From assembly GCF_014205295.1 (NCBI RefSeq), contig NZ_JACHNF010000001.1:1860001-1924000 (forward strand): 64,000 nucleotides of DNA, read 5' to 3'. This DNA is from Kribbella solani (GTDB taxonomy: Bacteria > Actinomycetota > Actinomycetes > Propionibacteriales > Kribbellaceae). Position 1 is the first letter of the stretch; the number at the start of each line of letters is the position of its first letter. The notes under the pieces were generated by a model. It saw only the letters and a list, made by a program, of their open reading frames with translations. It ran no database searches and was not told the DNA's origin. This document shows positions 56,181 through 64,000 of this stretch, one piece after another. The position numbers and the translations under genes are program-made.

Positions 56181-57182
56181 ATGAGCACAGCGCTCCTTCA
56201 CACGGCTGGGCAACGAGTGGCCATGCACGGTTCGAACCGGACCGTGCGCGCCCTCGTCGCCGCGGCCGGCGGACCTGAGCGGCCGGGCCTGATGACGGCC
56301 GATCTGCCCAACGTGGTGCTGTCGGTCGAGGACACTCGCCGCCCGTTCAACACGCACGGAGCCGAGGTTGTCACGCGTGGCGCGGCGGCGTTGAGCGGCT
56401 CGGAGGTCGTGTTCGAGAGCGCGGGTGGTTCGGGGTTCGATCAGCGGTGGACGATCAACGAAGACGGGTTGAGCGTCACGAGTCGGTGGCGGCCGTCGCA
56501 CCAGGAGTCGCTCGCGGCTCGGCTGCTTCCGGCCCGGCATCGCGCGTTGAGCAGCCAGGTCCTGTTGCAGTACCCGGTGCTGTGGTTCGCGATGGTGCGT
56601 GGGTTCGCGCCGCTGCATGTGTCGGTGATCGAGGTCGGCGGGGTCGCGGTGCTGCTGGCCGGGCCTGGTGGAGTCGGCAAGTCGACGTTGGTAGCGCGGG
56701 CGCTGGCCGACGGTGCGCGCGCGACGTGCGACAACCTTGCGGTCTGCGACGGTTCCACGGCGTACGGGGTGGCCGAGCCGCTTCGTTTGCTGGATGGGAA
56801 CGGGCAGCGGGCGGCGCATGGTCGACGTGAACAAGCGTGGGCACATCGCGTACGCGCGCTGCCGCCGGAGTTGGTGGTCGTGCTGCGGCGCGGGACGCAG
56901 GCAGATCCCGTGTTGCGCGAGCTGACGCCGACGGAGGCGGCGCGCGGGATCGTGGCGGGTACGTACGCCGCTGGTGAGTTGCGGCGGTTCTGGTCGATCG
57001 CGGCAATCACGTCGGCGGCGACCGGGTGCGGCCCGGTCCATCCACCGATCGAGGAGATCGCTGCCCGCCTGACCAACCGCCTCCCCTGCGTCGAGCTCCG
57101 CCTCGCACAGCAACCGGGTGCGGGCCTGACAGAACTACTGCGGCGCCCGTTGGCGGCCGTACGCACGGGGAGGGTGGGCTGA
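56181..57182 (+). CDS. HprK-like serine kinase-related protein
   Basis: A 333-aa cytoplasmic protein with an HPr-kinase-like P-loop domain: VAVLLAGPGGVGKSTLVARA (Walker A) near residues 152-175 and HGRREQAW further on. The N-terminal 140 residues form an unknown domain. Similar proteins occur in cell-surface sugar and peptide-tailoring clusters, but the target here is unknown. Its stop overlaps the next start (TGATG). Confidence 0.78.
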   Translation: MSTALLHTAGQRVAMHGSNRTVRALVAAAGGPERPGLMTADLPNVVLSVEDTRRPFNTHGAEVVTRGAAALSGSEVVFESAGGSGFDQRWTINEDGLSVTSRWRPSHQESLAARLLPARHRALSSQVLLQYPVLWFAMVRGFAPLHVSVIEVGGVAVLLAGPGGVGKSTLVARALADGARATCDNLAVCDGSTAYGVAEPLRLLDGNGQRAAHGRREQAWAHRVRALPPELVVVLRRGTQADPVLRELTPTEAARGIVAGTYAAGELRRFWSIAAITSAATGCGPVHPPIEEIAARLTNRLPCVELRLAQQPGAGLTELLRRPLAAVRTGRVG

Positions 57183-58363
57183 TGTCCAGGCGGACCGACC
57201 CGACCGCTGGGGATGGGCGGGCCGAGGTTGCGGTGATCGTGACCCGGTTCATCGCTGGTGCGGGTGGGGTTGCGCTTCGGGGTGTCCTGCCACTCGACCC
57301 CGCCCGCTACCGGATCACCATCATCACCGGGCAAGGCGGCCCATTGACCGACCGCGCCACGGCCGCCGGGATGAACGTGGTGATCGAACCATCGCTCGTC
57401 TCACCACTGTCACCCACCGACGACCGCCGCGCGCTGTCCCGGCTGACGGAACTGTGCCGCTCCGGGAAGTACGACGTCGTCCACACGCACAGCGCGAAAG
57501 CGGGCGCGCTCGGCCGCCTCGCCGCGCATCGGGCCGGAGTACCGCGGATCGTGCACACGTACCACGGCTTCCCGTTCCACGAGTTCCAGAACCCGGTACG
57601 CCGGGCCGCGTACGTCGCGATCGAGCAACGCCTCGCCCGGATCACCGACAGCGTCCTCGCCATCGGCAGCGGCGTAGCAACCGAAGCCCTCCGCCGCGGA
57701 CTGGCCACCCCGAGTACGTTGCGCACCATCGCACCGGTGGTCGAAGCGATCACCGTCCCCCGGACGCCGGCATCCCGAGCCGCCGCCCGCGCCGAACTCG
57801 GACTCGACGCGTCCACCCCGCTCGTCGGCACCGTCGGCCGCATCGACTACCAGAAGGCCCCAGAACACTTCATCGCCGCCATCGCCAAACTGCGCCACAC
57901 CTCCGCAACCGCCGTCTGGATCGGCTCCGGCCCAGGCGACCGCGAGGCCAAGGAGCTCGCCCGGCGTACCGGTCTCCAGGACCGCATCATCTTCGCGGGC
58001 GAGCGATCCGACGTACCTCAACTCCTACCGGCGTTCGACGTCTTCGCCATGGCCAGCAGGTACGAAGGGCTGCCCTGCGCCGTCGTCGAAGCCATGCGCT
58101 GTGGCATCCCGGTAGTCGCAACCGCGGTCAACTCCGTACCCGACCTGGTCATCCCCGGCGAGACCGGCCTCCTGGTACCGCCAGGCAGACCCGCGCTCTT
58201 GGCCGACGCGATCGACAACCTGCTGGACGACCAACGCAAGGCCGACCGCCTGGCCAGCCACGGCCAAACCGCGGCCGGCAGCACGTACGACGCCAACAGC
58301 CTCGCCGACGTCCTGGACGAGGTGTACTCCGCGCATCGCACCACCCAACTGGTGGCCTCATGA
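57182..58363 (+). CDS. GT4-family glycosyltransferase
   Basis: A 393-aa glycosyltransferase with two Rossmann-like lobes (GT-B). N-lobe: VIVTRFIAGAGGVALRGVLP and YDVVHTHSAKAGALGR; C-lobe: VGTVGRIDYQKAPEHFIAAI and ASRYEGLPCAVVEAMRCGIP, with the E-x7-E motif. It probably adds a sugar to the lipid-linked unit. ATG 57182 is coupled to the preceding gene; an upstream frame from 57026 is rejected. It overlaps the next gene by 4 bp. Confidence 0.93.
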   Translation: MSRRTDPTAGDGRAEVAVIVTRFIAGAGGVALRGVLPLDPARYRITIITGQGGPLTDRATAAGMNVVIEPSLVSPLSPTDDRRALSRLTELCRSGKYDVVHTHSAKAGALGRLAAHRAGVPRIVHTYHGFPFHEFQNPVRRAAYVAIEQRLARITDSVLAIGSGVATEALRRGLATPSTLRTIAPVVEAITVPRTPASRAAARAELGLDASTPLVGTVGRIDYQKAPEHFIAAIAKLRHTSATAVWIGSGPGDREAKELARRTGLQDRIIFAGERSDVPQLLPAFDVFAMASRYEGLPCAVVEAMRCGIPVVATAVNSVPDLVIPGETGLLVPPGRPALLADAIDNLLDDQRKADRLASHGQTAAGSTYDANSLADVLDEVYSAHRTTQLVAS

Positions 58364-58794
58364 GCAGCGCCGAACCGGTCGGCCGTCTCCACCGACCCAC
58401 CTCACCTTGGCTACAGCTCTGCCCACCCGGAACGATCGAGCTCGACCTCCGCGACGGACCATTCGATGCGGCCGGGCTGACCACCGAGCGCCCGGTGGTA
58501 CTGCTGGACCAGCATCCGCTGAGCCGATCCCGGCTCCGCCGGACCGCCCGCCGGCTCGGCGTCGCGGTGGAGCGCGAGCTCGTCGTACTGCCGACGCTCG
58601 CGCACCCGATGATCGTCATGGACGACGTCGAGCAGGCGATCCGCTACTTCTGGACCGCGGTCGCGACCGTACCGCCCGGTCTCGCCCTGACCGCGCTACC
58701 CGCGTCCGCCGCCCTCGGCATTGCCCGGCGTACGCCGTGGCGCTGGACCGGCGCGATCGCACCGGCGCGCGTCGTCATCGGGAGGCGATCATGA
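58360..58794 (+). CDS. Unrecognised protein in the polysaccharide operon
   Basis: A 144-aa soluble protein I do not recognise. It contains WLQLCPPGTIELDLRDGPFD and the segments PVVLLDQHPLSRSRLRRTAR and VVLPTLAHPMIVMDDVEQAI. Tight ATGA overlaps on both sides (with the GT4 and the kinase-like gene) argue for a real gene that acts with them. No signal peptide; function unknown. Confidence 0.72.
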   Translation: MSSAEPVGRLHRPTSPWLQLCPPGTIELDLRDGPFDAAGLTTERPVVLLDQHPLSRSRLRRTARRLGVAVERELVVLPTLAHPMIVMDDVEQAIRYFWTAVATVPPGLALTALPASAALGIARRTPWRWTGAIAPARVVIGRRS

Positions 58795-59852
58795 CCGAGG
58801 TTTCGAACGCGTTCCACCCGCACGCGCGGTCCGTACACGACCTGCTCTTCGCCCCGGGCAGCCGCGGCGTACTGATTGCCACGTCCCGCGATCCCGACGC
58901 CAAGCGCACGTTCATCATGACACCGCCGGCGGGTACGTACGTCGACGGACCGGCCGGCCCGGTCGCGATCAAGATTCCGGTCACAGCGGCGGCCGCCACG
59001 GCCATCTCCCGCGAGACGCGGATGCTCATCGCCCTCGGCGAGGCGGACCTTGGTGGCCTGGGGCTGACGATCCCCCGGTACCTGGAAACCCTCGACAGCG
59101 ACGGTCTGCCCGCGGTCGTCACGACCGTCGTCCGCGGTGCCCCGATGAGCGTCGGCTACCACCGCTGGCTGCACACGTCGCGCCGGCGCCCGGTGGCGGA
59201 GGACTTCGCGCTGGCCGGTGGCTGGCTGCGCCAGTTCCAGGCCGCGACCGCCGGCGACCGGGCCCGGATCACCTGGGCGAGCGAGGTCGCCGACCAGCTC
59301 CGTGCCCGCTGGCCCGGACATCCCCGGCTCGAGGCCGCGTACCTTCGGCTCACCGCCGCGGACCGGCAGCTCAAGCGTCACCGGGTCGCCAAGACGATCG
59401 TGCACGGCGACTACTGGTTCGGCAACTTGCTCGTCAACGACGGCCGGATCACCGGCGTCGTGGATTGGGAGAGCGGTGTACGCGCGGGCTGGCCGTTGCG
59501 TGACCTGGTCCGCTTCGCCCTCAGCTACTGCCTCTACCTGGACCGGCACACCCGGCCAGGCCAGCAGGTCCGCGGCCACAACGGACTGCGCCGGGAAGGA
59601 TTCGGTGCCGGGATCAAGTACGGCCTGCTCGAAGCCGGCTGGCTGCCCGACCTGGTCCGGCTGTACCTGCGGACCGGCATCGACGCCGTCGGTCTGCCGT
59701 CCGGGCTCTGGTACGGCGCCGCGCTGATCGGCCTCGGTGAGATCGCCGCGACCGCGAACGACGACGGGTTCGCCGCGAACCATCTCGAACTGCTCGCTGC
59801 TCTCCCGCACTGGCCGATGGCCGAAGACCTGTCCGGAGCTGATGCCCGATGA
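58791..59852 (+). CDS. APH/choline-kinase-fold phosphotransferase
   Basis: A 353-aa kinase-fold protein. The catalytic loop is KTIVHGDYWFGNLLV (H-x-D-x4-N) near residues 202-216, and the metal Asp is in ITGVVDWESG. The fold is shared by aminoglycoside kinases and choline or sugar kinases, so it probably phosphorylates a sugar or decorates a glycan precursor; resistance is unlikely given the context. Overlaps both neighbours by 4 bp. Confidence 0.82.
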   Translation: MTEVSNAFHPHARSVHDLLFAPGSRGVLIATSRDPDAKRTFIMTPPAGTYVDGPAGPVAIKIPVTAAAATAISRETRMLIALGEADLGGLGLTIPRYLETLDSDGLPAVVTTVVRGAPMSVGYHRWLHTSRRRPVAEDFALAGGWLRQFQAATAGDRARITWASEVADQLRARWPGHPRLEAAYLRLTAADRQLKRHRVAKTIVHGDYWFGNLLVNDGRITGVVDWESGVRAGWPLRDLVRFALSYCLYLDRHTRPGQQVRGHNGLRREGFGAGIKYGLLEAGWLPDLVRLYLRTGIDAVGLPSGLWYGAALIGLGEIAATANDDGFAANHLELLAALPHWPMAEDLSGADAR

Positions 59853-61153
59853 CGACAACGATCCCCGCGCGCACGGGCGGCATCGTCCGCTGGCCCGCTC
59901 TGCCCCGCGGCGACGTCCTCGCGACCACCGCGGGACTCACCACCTGCCTGCTCCCGTTCCTCAACCCGGCCGGTCCTGGGAACACCGCGCCCGCCGACGC
60001 CGGTATCCTGCTCAGCATCCTGCTCGCGGTCCTCTGGGCCGCCCGTGAGCACCTGCCGATCAAGCTCCCGTACGCGGCCGGTGTCGCCGGGATGCTGCTC
60101 GGCGGCGCCGTCGCGGAGCTGGTCTCGGTCGCACCGGGCCGAACCGGCCTCGTCCTGGTCCAGGACCTGCTCCTGTTCGCCTGGGGCGTCACGATCGCGC
60201 TCGGCCGGCACAACCGCGCGATGATCAGCGCGATCACGGTCGCCTGGTGCCGGACCGCGACGATCTACTCCGGCGTGATGGTGGTCGCGTACGTCCTCGG
60301 GATCAACTCCATTGCCGGCGTGACCGCGCGCGACGGCGTGCGCGCCGCGTACACCTTCGGCGACGCCAACCTGGCTGGGAACTACCTGGTGATGTCGTTG
60401 TTCGTGATCGCCGCGTGCAAGCACCCGCGGTCGCCCGGCGTCCGCAAGATCGCGTACCTGCTGGTGCTGATCGCGATCGGGTTCACCGGTTCCAACGGCG
60501 CGATGCTTACCCTGCTGATCGGATTGGTCCTCTCCTTCGCCGTGACCAGGTACCGCAACCACGGCGCCGTCGCCGGTGTCTCCGCGCTCGCCGTCACCGC
60601 CCTGCTCGGCGGCCTGATCGTCGGCGTGGTGATGCCCCGCGTCGACCTGACCGCGGTCCGGGAGCATGCCGCCGGCAGCATCCCGATCCTGCGCGACTCG
60701 GTCGGGCGCAGCGCGAATTCGAGCAGCCAGCGCGCGACAATCGATCAGGAGGGCGCCGGACTGTTCCTGCGCGGCGACGCCATCGGATACGGCCCGGGCC
60801 GGACGAAGACCACCCTCCAGGCGACCCAGGCACCGTACGTGAAGGAGGCTCACAACGACTACCTGGCGACTCTGCTCGAGCGTGGTGTCATCGGCGGCAT
60901 CGGGCTGCTCCTGTTCGGTATCGCGCTGTTCGCACGATGCCTGCGGCTGGTGTTCGGCACGCTGCCCAAGCCGTACGCCGAAGTCGTACCCAGAGCGTGG
61001 CTGCTGGCGGTCATCGGACCGGTGATGGCGACCGCGGCGGGGTTCTACGAGGTGCTGCACTTCCGGCATCTGTGGACCTGGCTCGGTCTCATCGCCGCGC
61101 TCGTCCTGGTGATGCAGGACCAGGCTCAGCAGCAGCGCAAGGCGAAATCATGA
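59849..61153 (+). CDS. O-antigen ligase/Wzy-like polymerase
   Basis: A 434-aa membrane protein with about 11 helices. A large extracytoplasmic loop (about 265-330) ends with APYVKEAHNDYLATLLERGV, the conserved H-N-D-Y-L motif of Wzy/WaaL proteins. It should polymerise lipid-linked repeat units outside the membrane. Coupled by ATGA overlaps to the kinase gene and to the flippase gene. Confidence 0.9.
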   Translation: MTTTIPARTGGIVRWPALPRGDVLATTAGLTTCLLPFLNPAGPGNTAPADAGILLSILLAVLWAAREHLPIKLPYAAGVAGMLLGGAVAELVSVAPGRTGLVLVQDLLLFAWGVTIALGRHNRAMISAITVAWCRTATIYSGVMVVAYVLGINSIAGVTARDGVRAAYTFGDANLAGNYLVMSLFVIAACKHPRSPGVRKIAYLLVLIAIGFTGSNGAMLTLLIGLVLSFAVTRYRNHGAVAGVSALAVTALLGGLIVGVVMPRVDLTAVREHAAGSIPILRDSVGRSANSSSQRATIDQEGAGLFLRGDAIGYGPGRTKTTLQATQAPYVKEAHNDYLATLLERGVIGGIGLLLFGIALFARCLRLVFGTLPKPYAEVVPRAWLLAVIGPVMATAAGFYEVLHFRHLWTWLGLIAALVLVMQDQAQQQRKAKS

Positions 61154-62469
61154 CCCGGCCGCACGCCGGCGAGCTGCTGCGGACCGTACTGTCGAACTGC
61201 TCGGCGCGCTTGCTGGCGATGCTCGGGCTGACGCTGGCGACCGTCCTGGTCGCACGAACCGGTGGCCCAGCCGCGGTCGGCGAGTACGCGCTGTTGCGGA
61301 TGCTTCCCGGCCTGATCGGCGTCCTCTGCGTACTGGGGCTGCCCGGCGCGCTGGCGTACTTCCTGGCCGAACACCGCCGGGACCTTCCACGCCTGTGGCC
61401 GACCTTGATGGCGATCGGCTTCGCCGGCGGCTTCGTGGGTACGGCGCTGTGGCTGGCCGCCTCGCCGCTGCTCGCCAAGGTGTTCTTCCCGCACGAGTCG
61501 CCGTGGCTGATCGCGGCCGCGGGCGGCACCGTCGCGACGCAGTTGCTGCTGACGCTCGGCAAGACGGCGCTCCAGGGCCTCGAAGACCGGCGCGGCGGCG
61601 ATGTGGTGATCGCCGCCGAGGAACTGGCGTTCCTGCCCTGCTTCGTACTCCCGCTCGTCGTCGGCGTGCACGGCATCGCCGCGATCATCGTCGGTCTCGC
61701 CCTGGCCGACGTGGTCGTCGCGATCGACGCCTGGCGCCGGGTCAGTCGACGGCTCGGTTGGCGGCGATTCGGCCTCGCGGGTGGCGGACGCGGCTGGTGG
61801 GGACGGCCCGACCGCCGACTCGGCCGCGAGGTCGCGTCGTACGGCCTGCGCGGTCAGGTCGGCGGCCTCATCACCCTGCTGAACCTCCGGCTCGATGTCG
61901 CCATTCTCGGCGCGATCGCCGGACCGGCGATCCTCGGTGGGTACGCGGTCGCGTCGAAGTACGCCGAACTGCTCCGGCTACCCGGCACCGCGCTGACCTG
62001 GGTGTTCTATCCGCGCCTTGCCAAACTCGACGAGAAGCAGGCAAGCGCGGTGGCGCGCCGGATGATCCGGCCGGCGCTGCTCGGCATCATCGCGGCCGCG
62101 ATTCCGGTCGCGCTGCTCGCGTCGCCGATCCTGCGGCTGCTGTACGGCGCCTCGTTCGCGCCGGCCGTGACCCCGGCGCGGGTCCTGGTCGCGGGGATGG
62201 TGCTGGCCGGTGCGTCCGGAGTGGCCAGCGCCTACTTGTACGGTCGCGGCACGCCCGGTCTCAACTCCGTTGTCCTAGGCATCGGTCTGGTCATCACGGT
62301 GGTGCTCGACGTGACTCTGATTCCGAGTCACGGAGCGCTCGGCGCCGCGTTCGCATCCACGGCCGCGTACCTGTCGACCGATGCGCTGCTGATCGTTCTG
62401 CTGGTCCGCCTGAGTTCGGCGGCGCCACGTCACCGTACCGCTATTGCTGTTAGTGAGGGAACGCCATGA
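61150..62469 (+). CDS. Wzx-like polysaccharide flippase
   Basis: A 439-aa protein with about 12-14 helices of the MATE-like flippase superfamily. It begins LLRTVLSNCSARLLAMLGLT and VGEYALLRMLPGLIGVL, and has the second-half element DVAILGAIAGPAILGGYAVA. It should move lipid-linked sugar units across the membrane for the adjacent polymerase. Overlaps both neighbours by 4 bp. Confidence 0.9.
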   Translation: MTRPHAGELLRTVLSNCSARLLAMLGLTLATVLVARTGGPAAVGEYALLRMLPGLIGVLCVLGLPGALAYFLAEHRRDLPRLWPTLMAIGFAGGFVGTALWLAASPLLAKVFFPHESPWLIAAAGGTVATQLLLTLGKTALQGLEDRRGGDVVIAAEELAFLPCFVLPLVVGVHGIAAIIVGLALADVVVAIDAWRRVSRRLGWRRFGLAGGGRGWWGRPDRRLGREVASYGLRGQVGGLITLLNLRLDVAILGAIAGPAILGGYAVASKYAELLRLPGTALTWVFYPRLAKLDEKQASAVARRMIRPALLGIIAAAIPVALLASPILRLLYGASFAPAVTPARVLVAGMVLAGASGVASAYLYGRGTPGLNSVVLGIGLVITVVLDVTLIPSHGALGAAFASTAAYLSTDALLIVLLVRLSSAAPRHRTAIAVSEGTP

Positions 62470-63539
62470 GAGGGCTCGCCGTCGCGGCTGCCGTGCTGTT
62501 GCTGGTCACCGGCTGCTCAAGCAACAGCCCGACGTCCACTCCGACGCGACATCCCAGCTCGACGGCCACCAGTCCGAGTGGACCGCCGACGTCGTCATCG
62601 AGTGCTCCGACGAACACCAACGTTCCGGTCAGTCTGGTGCACGATCGGTACGTCGCCCTCGCCTCGGCGCTGCATCAGCGTGGCGTAGCGATCTGGTGGG
62701 AGACCGACCTGGTGTCCAAGTGGCTGCAAGGTCCGGCTGCCTTCGACCAGGCGATCAACCGGCTCGGCCAGCTCGGGAAGGTGCCTGGCACCGCCGGCTT
62801 CAAGATCTCCGACGAGATCGGGTACGGCGACGGGCTGGGGTCGATGTCGCAGGCAACCAACTTCCTGACCCAGGCACGGCAGCGGTTGGCACAAGTTGCT
62901 CCGGGCAAGCAGCTTCTGGTGGACGCGGTCGTACCCGAGCTCGGGTGCCTGCCTTGGCGCGGCGGAGTCCAGCTGAGTTGCGCGAATCAGGTACGGCAGA
63001 AGTACCCGGCCGCGACCGCCGCTGCGGTCGAGAGTTACTTGCGCGCGCATCTGATCGACCGGCTCGATCTGAGCACGGGTTTGCTGAGCGACAGCACGTA
63101 CGCGCAGTGGGGTCTGGACCGGAAGACCGCGCAGACTGACATCTGGAATCGTGTCCACGCCCAAGGGTGGGGTTCGATGACGATTCTGCAGGCGCGCAAG
63201 GCACTTGCCGTACCCAATGGGTATCAAGGGTCAGCCGACCAGGCGGCGGCCGACGCGGCGACGTACATCGACGTGCCGGTCGCGGCGGGCGCGCATGCGG
63301 TGGACATCTGGACCTGGCGGCAGCGGTACCAAGGTCAGATCGTCAGTCTGCTGGGACCGAACCTGCAGACCAATCCGCTTTGGACGGAGTTGCTGAAGCG
63401 GCGGCAACAAGGCGTGCAGCTGATCACGCACATGACGCCGTCGATGCTGCCCACCGACCCATCGAGTTACGGCCACGAGTGCGATCTCGCCGCCCAGGCG
63501 TTCACGACGGTCTTCGTTGCCGCCGGCACCGGCCAGTAG
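62466..63539 (+). CDS. Lipoprotein of unknown function
   Basis: A 357-aa lipoprotein (lipobox LLVTGCSS, Cys17; Ser/Thr/Pro linker to about residue 57). The mature domain reads like a glycoside-hydrolase-like barrel (WWETDLVSKWLQGP, LLVDAVVPELGCLPWRG, AVDIWTWRQRYQGQI), but I cannot name a family. The 4-bp overlap with the flippase gene ties it to polymer export or processing. Confidence 0.78.
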   Translation: MRGLAVAAAVLLLVTGCSSNSPTSTPTRHPSSTATSPSGPPTSSSSAPTNTNVPVSLVHDRYVALASALHQRGVAIWWETDLVSKWLQGPAAFDQAINRLGQLGKVPGTAGFKISDEIGYGDGLGSMSQATNFLTQARQRLAQVAPGKQLLVDAVVPELGCLPWRGGVQLSCANQVRQKYPAATAAAVESYLRAHLIDRLDLSTGLLSDSTYAQWGLDRKTAQTDIWNRVHAQGWGSMTILQARKALAVPNGYQGSADQAAADAATYIDVPVAAGAHAVDIWTWRQRYQGQIVSLLGPNLQTNPLWTELLKRRQQGVQLITHMTPSMLPTDPSSYGHECDLAAQAFTTVFVAAGTGQ

Positions 63540-63550
63540 AGGAGACCACC

Positions 63551-64000
63551 ATGGCAACAACTACTCGGGTGCACGGACGGCACGCGGCGGGAGGTCCCGC
63601 TCGCCCTGGTGGTGCTGTCGGCCTCGCGCGGCGGGTGCTGGATGTGGTGATTGGTGGGTTGTTGCTCGCCGTGGCGACTCCCCTCCTGCTCGCCGTCGGC
63701 GCGGTGTTGCTGGTCACCAGCGGCCGGCCGGTGCTCTTCCGGCAGTCCCGCGTCGGCGAGCACGGCCGCCCGTTCGTCCTCTACAAGTTCCGCACCATGC
63801 GCATGGTCGCCTCCGGCCCCGAAATCACCGCCGCCACGGACGCGCGGATCACCCGCGTCGGCAGCTTCCTCCGCCGGACCGCCATCGACGAGCTACCCCA
63901 GCTCTGGCACGTGGTCCGTGGCCAGATGACCCTTGTCGGCCCACGGCCGGAGAGCGCGGCGCTCGCCGCCAGGTATCCCGAGCAGTACCGCCCGGTGCTG
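63551..64000 (+). CDS. Initiating sugar-phosphate transferase (WcaJ/WbaP type), 5' part
   Basis: The first 150 residues of a bacterial sugar transferase that links the first sugar phosphate to undecaprenyl phosphate. Visible: one hydrophobic segment (VLDVVIGGLLLAVATPLLLA), VLFRQSRVGEHGRPFVLYKF, RTMRM, GSFLRRTAIDELPQLWHVVR (with the D-E-L-P motif) and MTLVGPRPES. AGAGGAG precedes ATG 63551. It appears to be the short, single-helix form and runs off the right edge. Confidence 0.93.
   Translation, partial: MATTTRVHGRHAAGGPARPGGAVGLARRVLDVVIGGLLLAVATPLLLAVGAVLLVTSGRPVLFRQSRVGEHGRPFVLYKFRTMRMVASGPEITAATDARITRVGSFLRRTAIDELPQLWHVVRGQMTLVGPRPESAALAARYPEQYRPVL

Noticed and set aside
1-64000. Mobile elements, CRISPR arrays, tRNA or rRNA genes.
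   Set aside because: No transposase or integrase motifs, no regularly spaced repeats and no recognisable tRNA or rRNA sequence were seen on either strand.

Overview
The window is GC-rich, densely coded chromosomal DNA from an actinobacterium. Support comes from GTG/TTG starts, ATGA-type stop/start overlaps, mycobacterial-type SigK/RskA, DipZ and LCP proteins, and Asp23-type envelope proteins. The overall style (frequent GTAC/CGTAC in codons, phosphoketolase near Pta-AckA, a narKGHJI operon) suggests Propionibacteriales, perhaps Kribbella or a relative; this taxonomic guess is inference. I saw no rRNA, tRNA, CRISPR array, insertion sequence or prophage.

Left part (1-13 kb): the 5' part of a phosphoketolase gene (minus strand), a SNF2-type helicase with a TTG start, a lipoprotein lytic transglycosylase, a secreted PhoA-type alkaline phosphatase, a RibD/DHFR-like reductase, a GNAT acetyltransferase, a CPA1-type Na+/H+ antiporter, then a textbook cobalamin riboswitch in front of metE, a WYL regulator and a VOC protein.

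Middle (13-30.5 kb): an anaerobic/energy-stress block. Pta-AckA, a tandem universal stress protein coupled to a PPK2 polyphosphate kinase, and narK-narG-narH-narJ-narI are followed by a convergent NarL/NarX-like two-component pair, an SPFH-like protein, an ArsB/SLC13-type permease and a CBS-pair protein. With the phosphoketolase at the left edge these genes could convert sugar phosphates to acetate plus ATP and run nitrate respiration at low oxygen.

30.5-34.6 kb: an Asp23/Gls24-type envelope locus on both strands. Its minus-strand genes encode Asp23, a DUF2273-like small membrane protein, an Asp23-membrane fusion and an AmaP-like protein. Its plus-strand genes encode an ECF sigma factor, a protein joining an anti-sigma-type zinc motif to an Asp23-like domain, and a further Asp23-like protein.

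34.5-42.7 kb: a PAP2 phosphatase and an LCP ligase, then a compact SigK regulon (dipZ divergent from a fasciclin lipoprotein, sigK and rskA). The dipZ/fasciclin intergenic region carries two mirror-image CCATCC-N16-CGAA promoters. An OmpR-type response regulator and histidine kinase follow.

42.9-64 kb: an exopolysaccharide locus, all plus strand. It holds two secreted beta-helix proteins (one with PKD domains), a soluble kinase with two LuxR-type regulators, a DegT aminotransferase, a soluble CapD/PglF-type dehydratase, a divergent RtcB-like protein, a Wzz-like protein, an HprK-like protein, a GT4 glycosyltransferase, an APH-fold kinase, Wzy, Wzx, a lipoprotein and the start of an initiating sugar transferase. 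The most unusual elements are the RtcB homologue lacking a metal-ligand aspartate, the zinc-finger/Asp23 protein beside its sigma factor, and the mirror-image SigK promoters.
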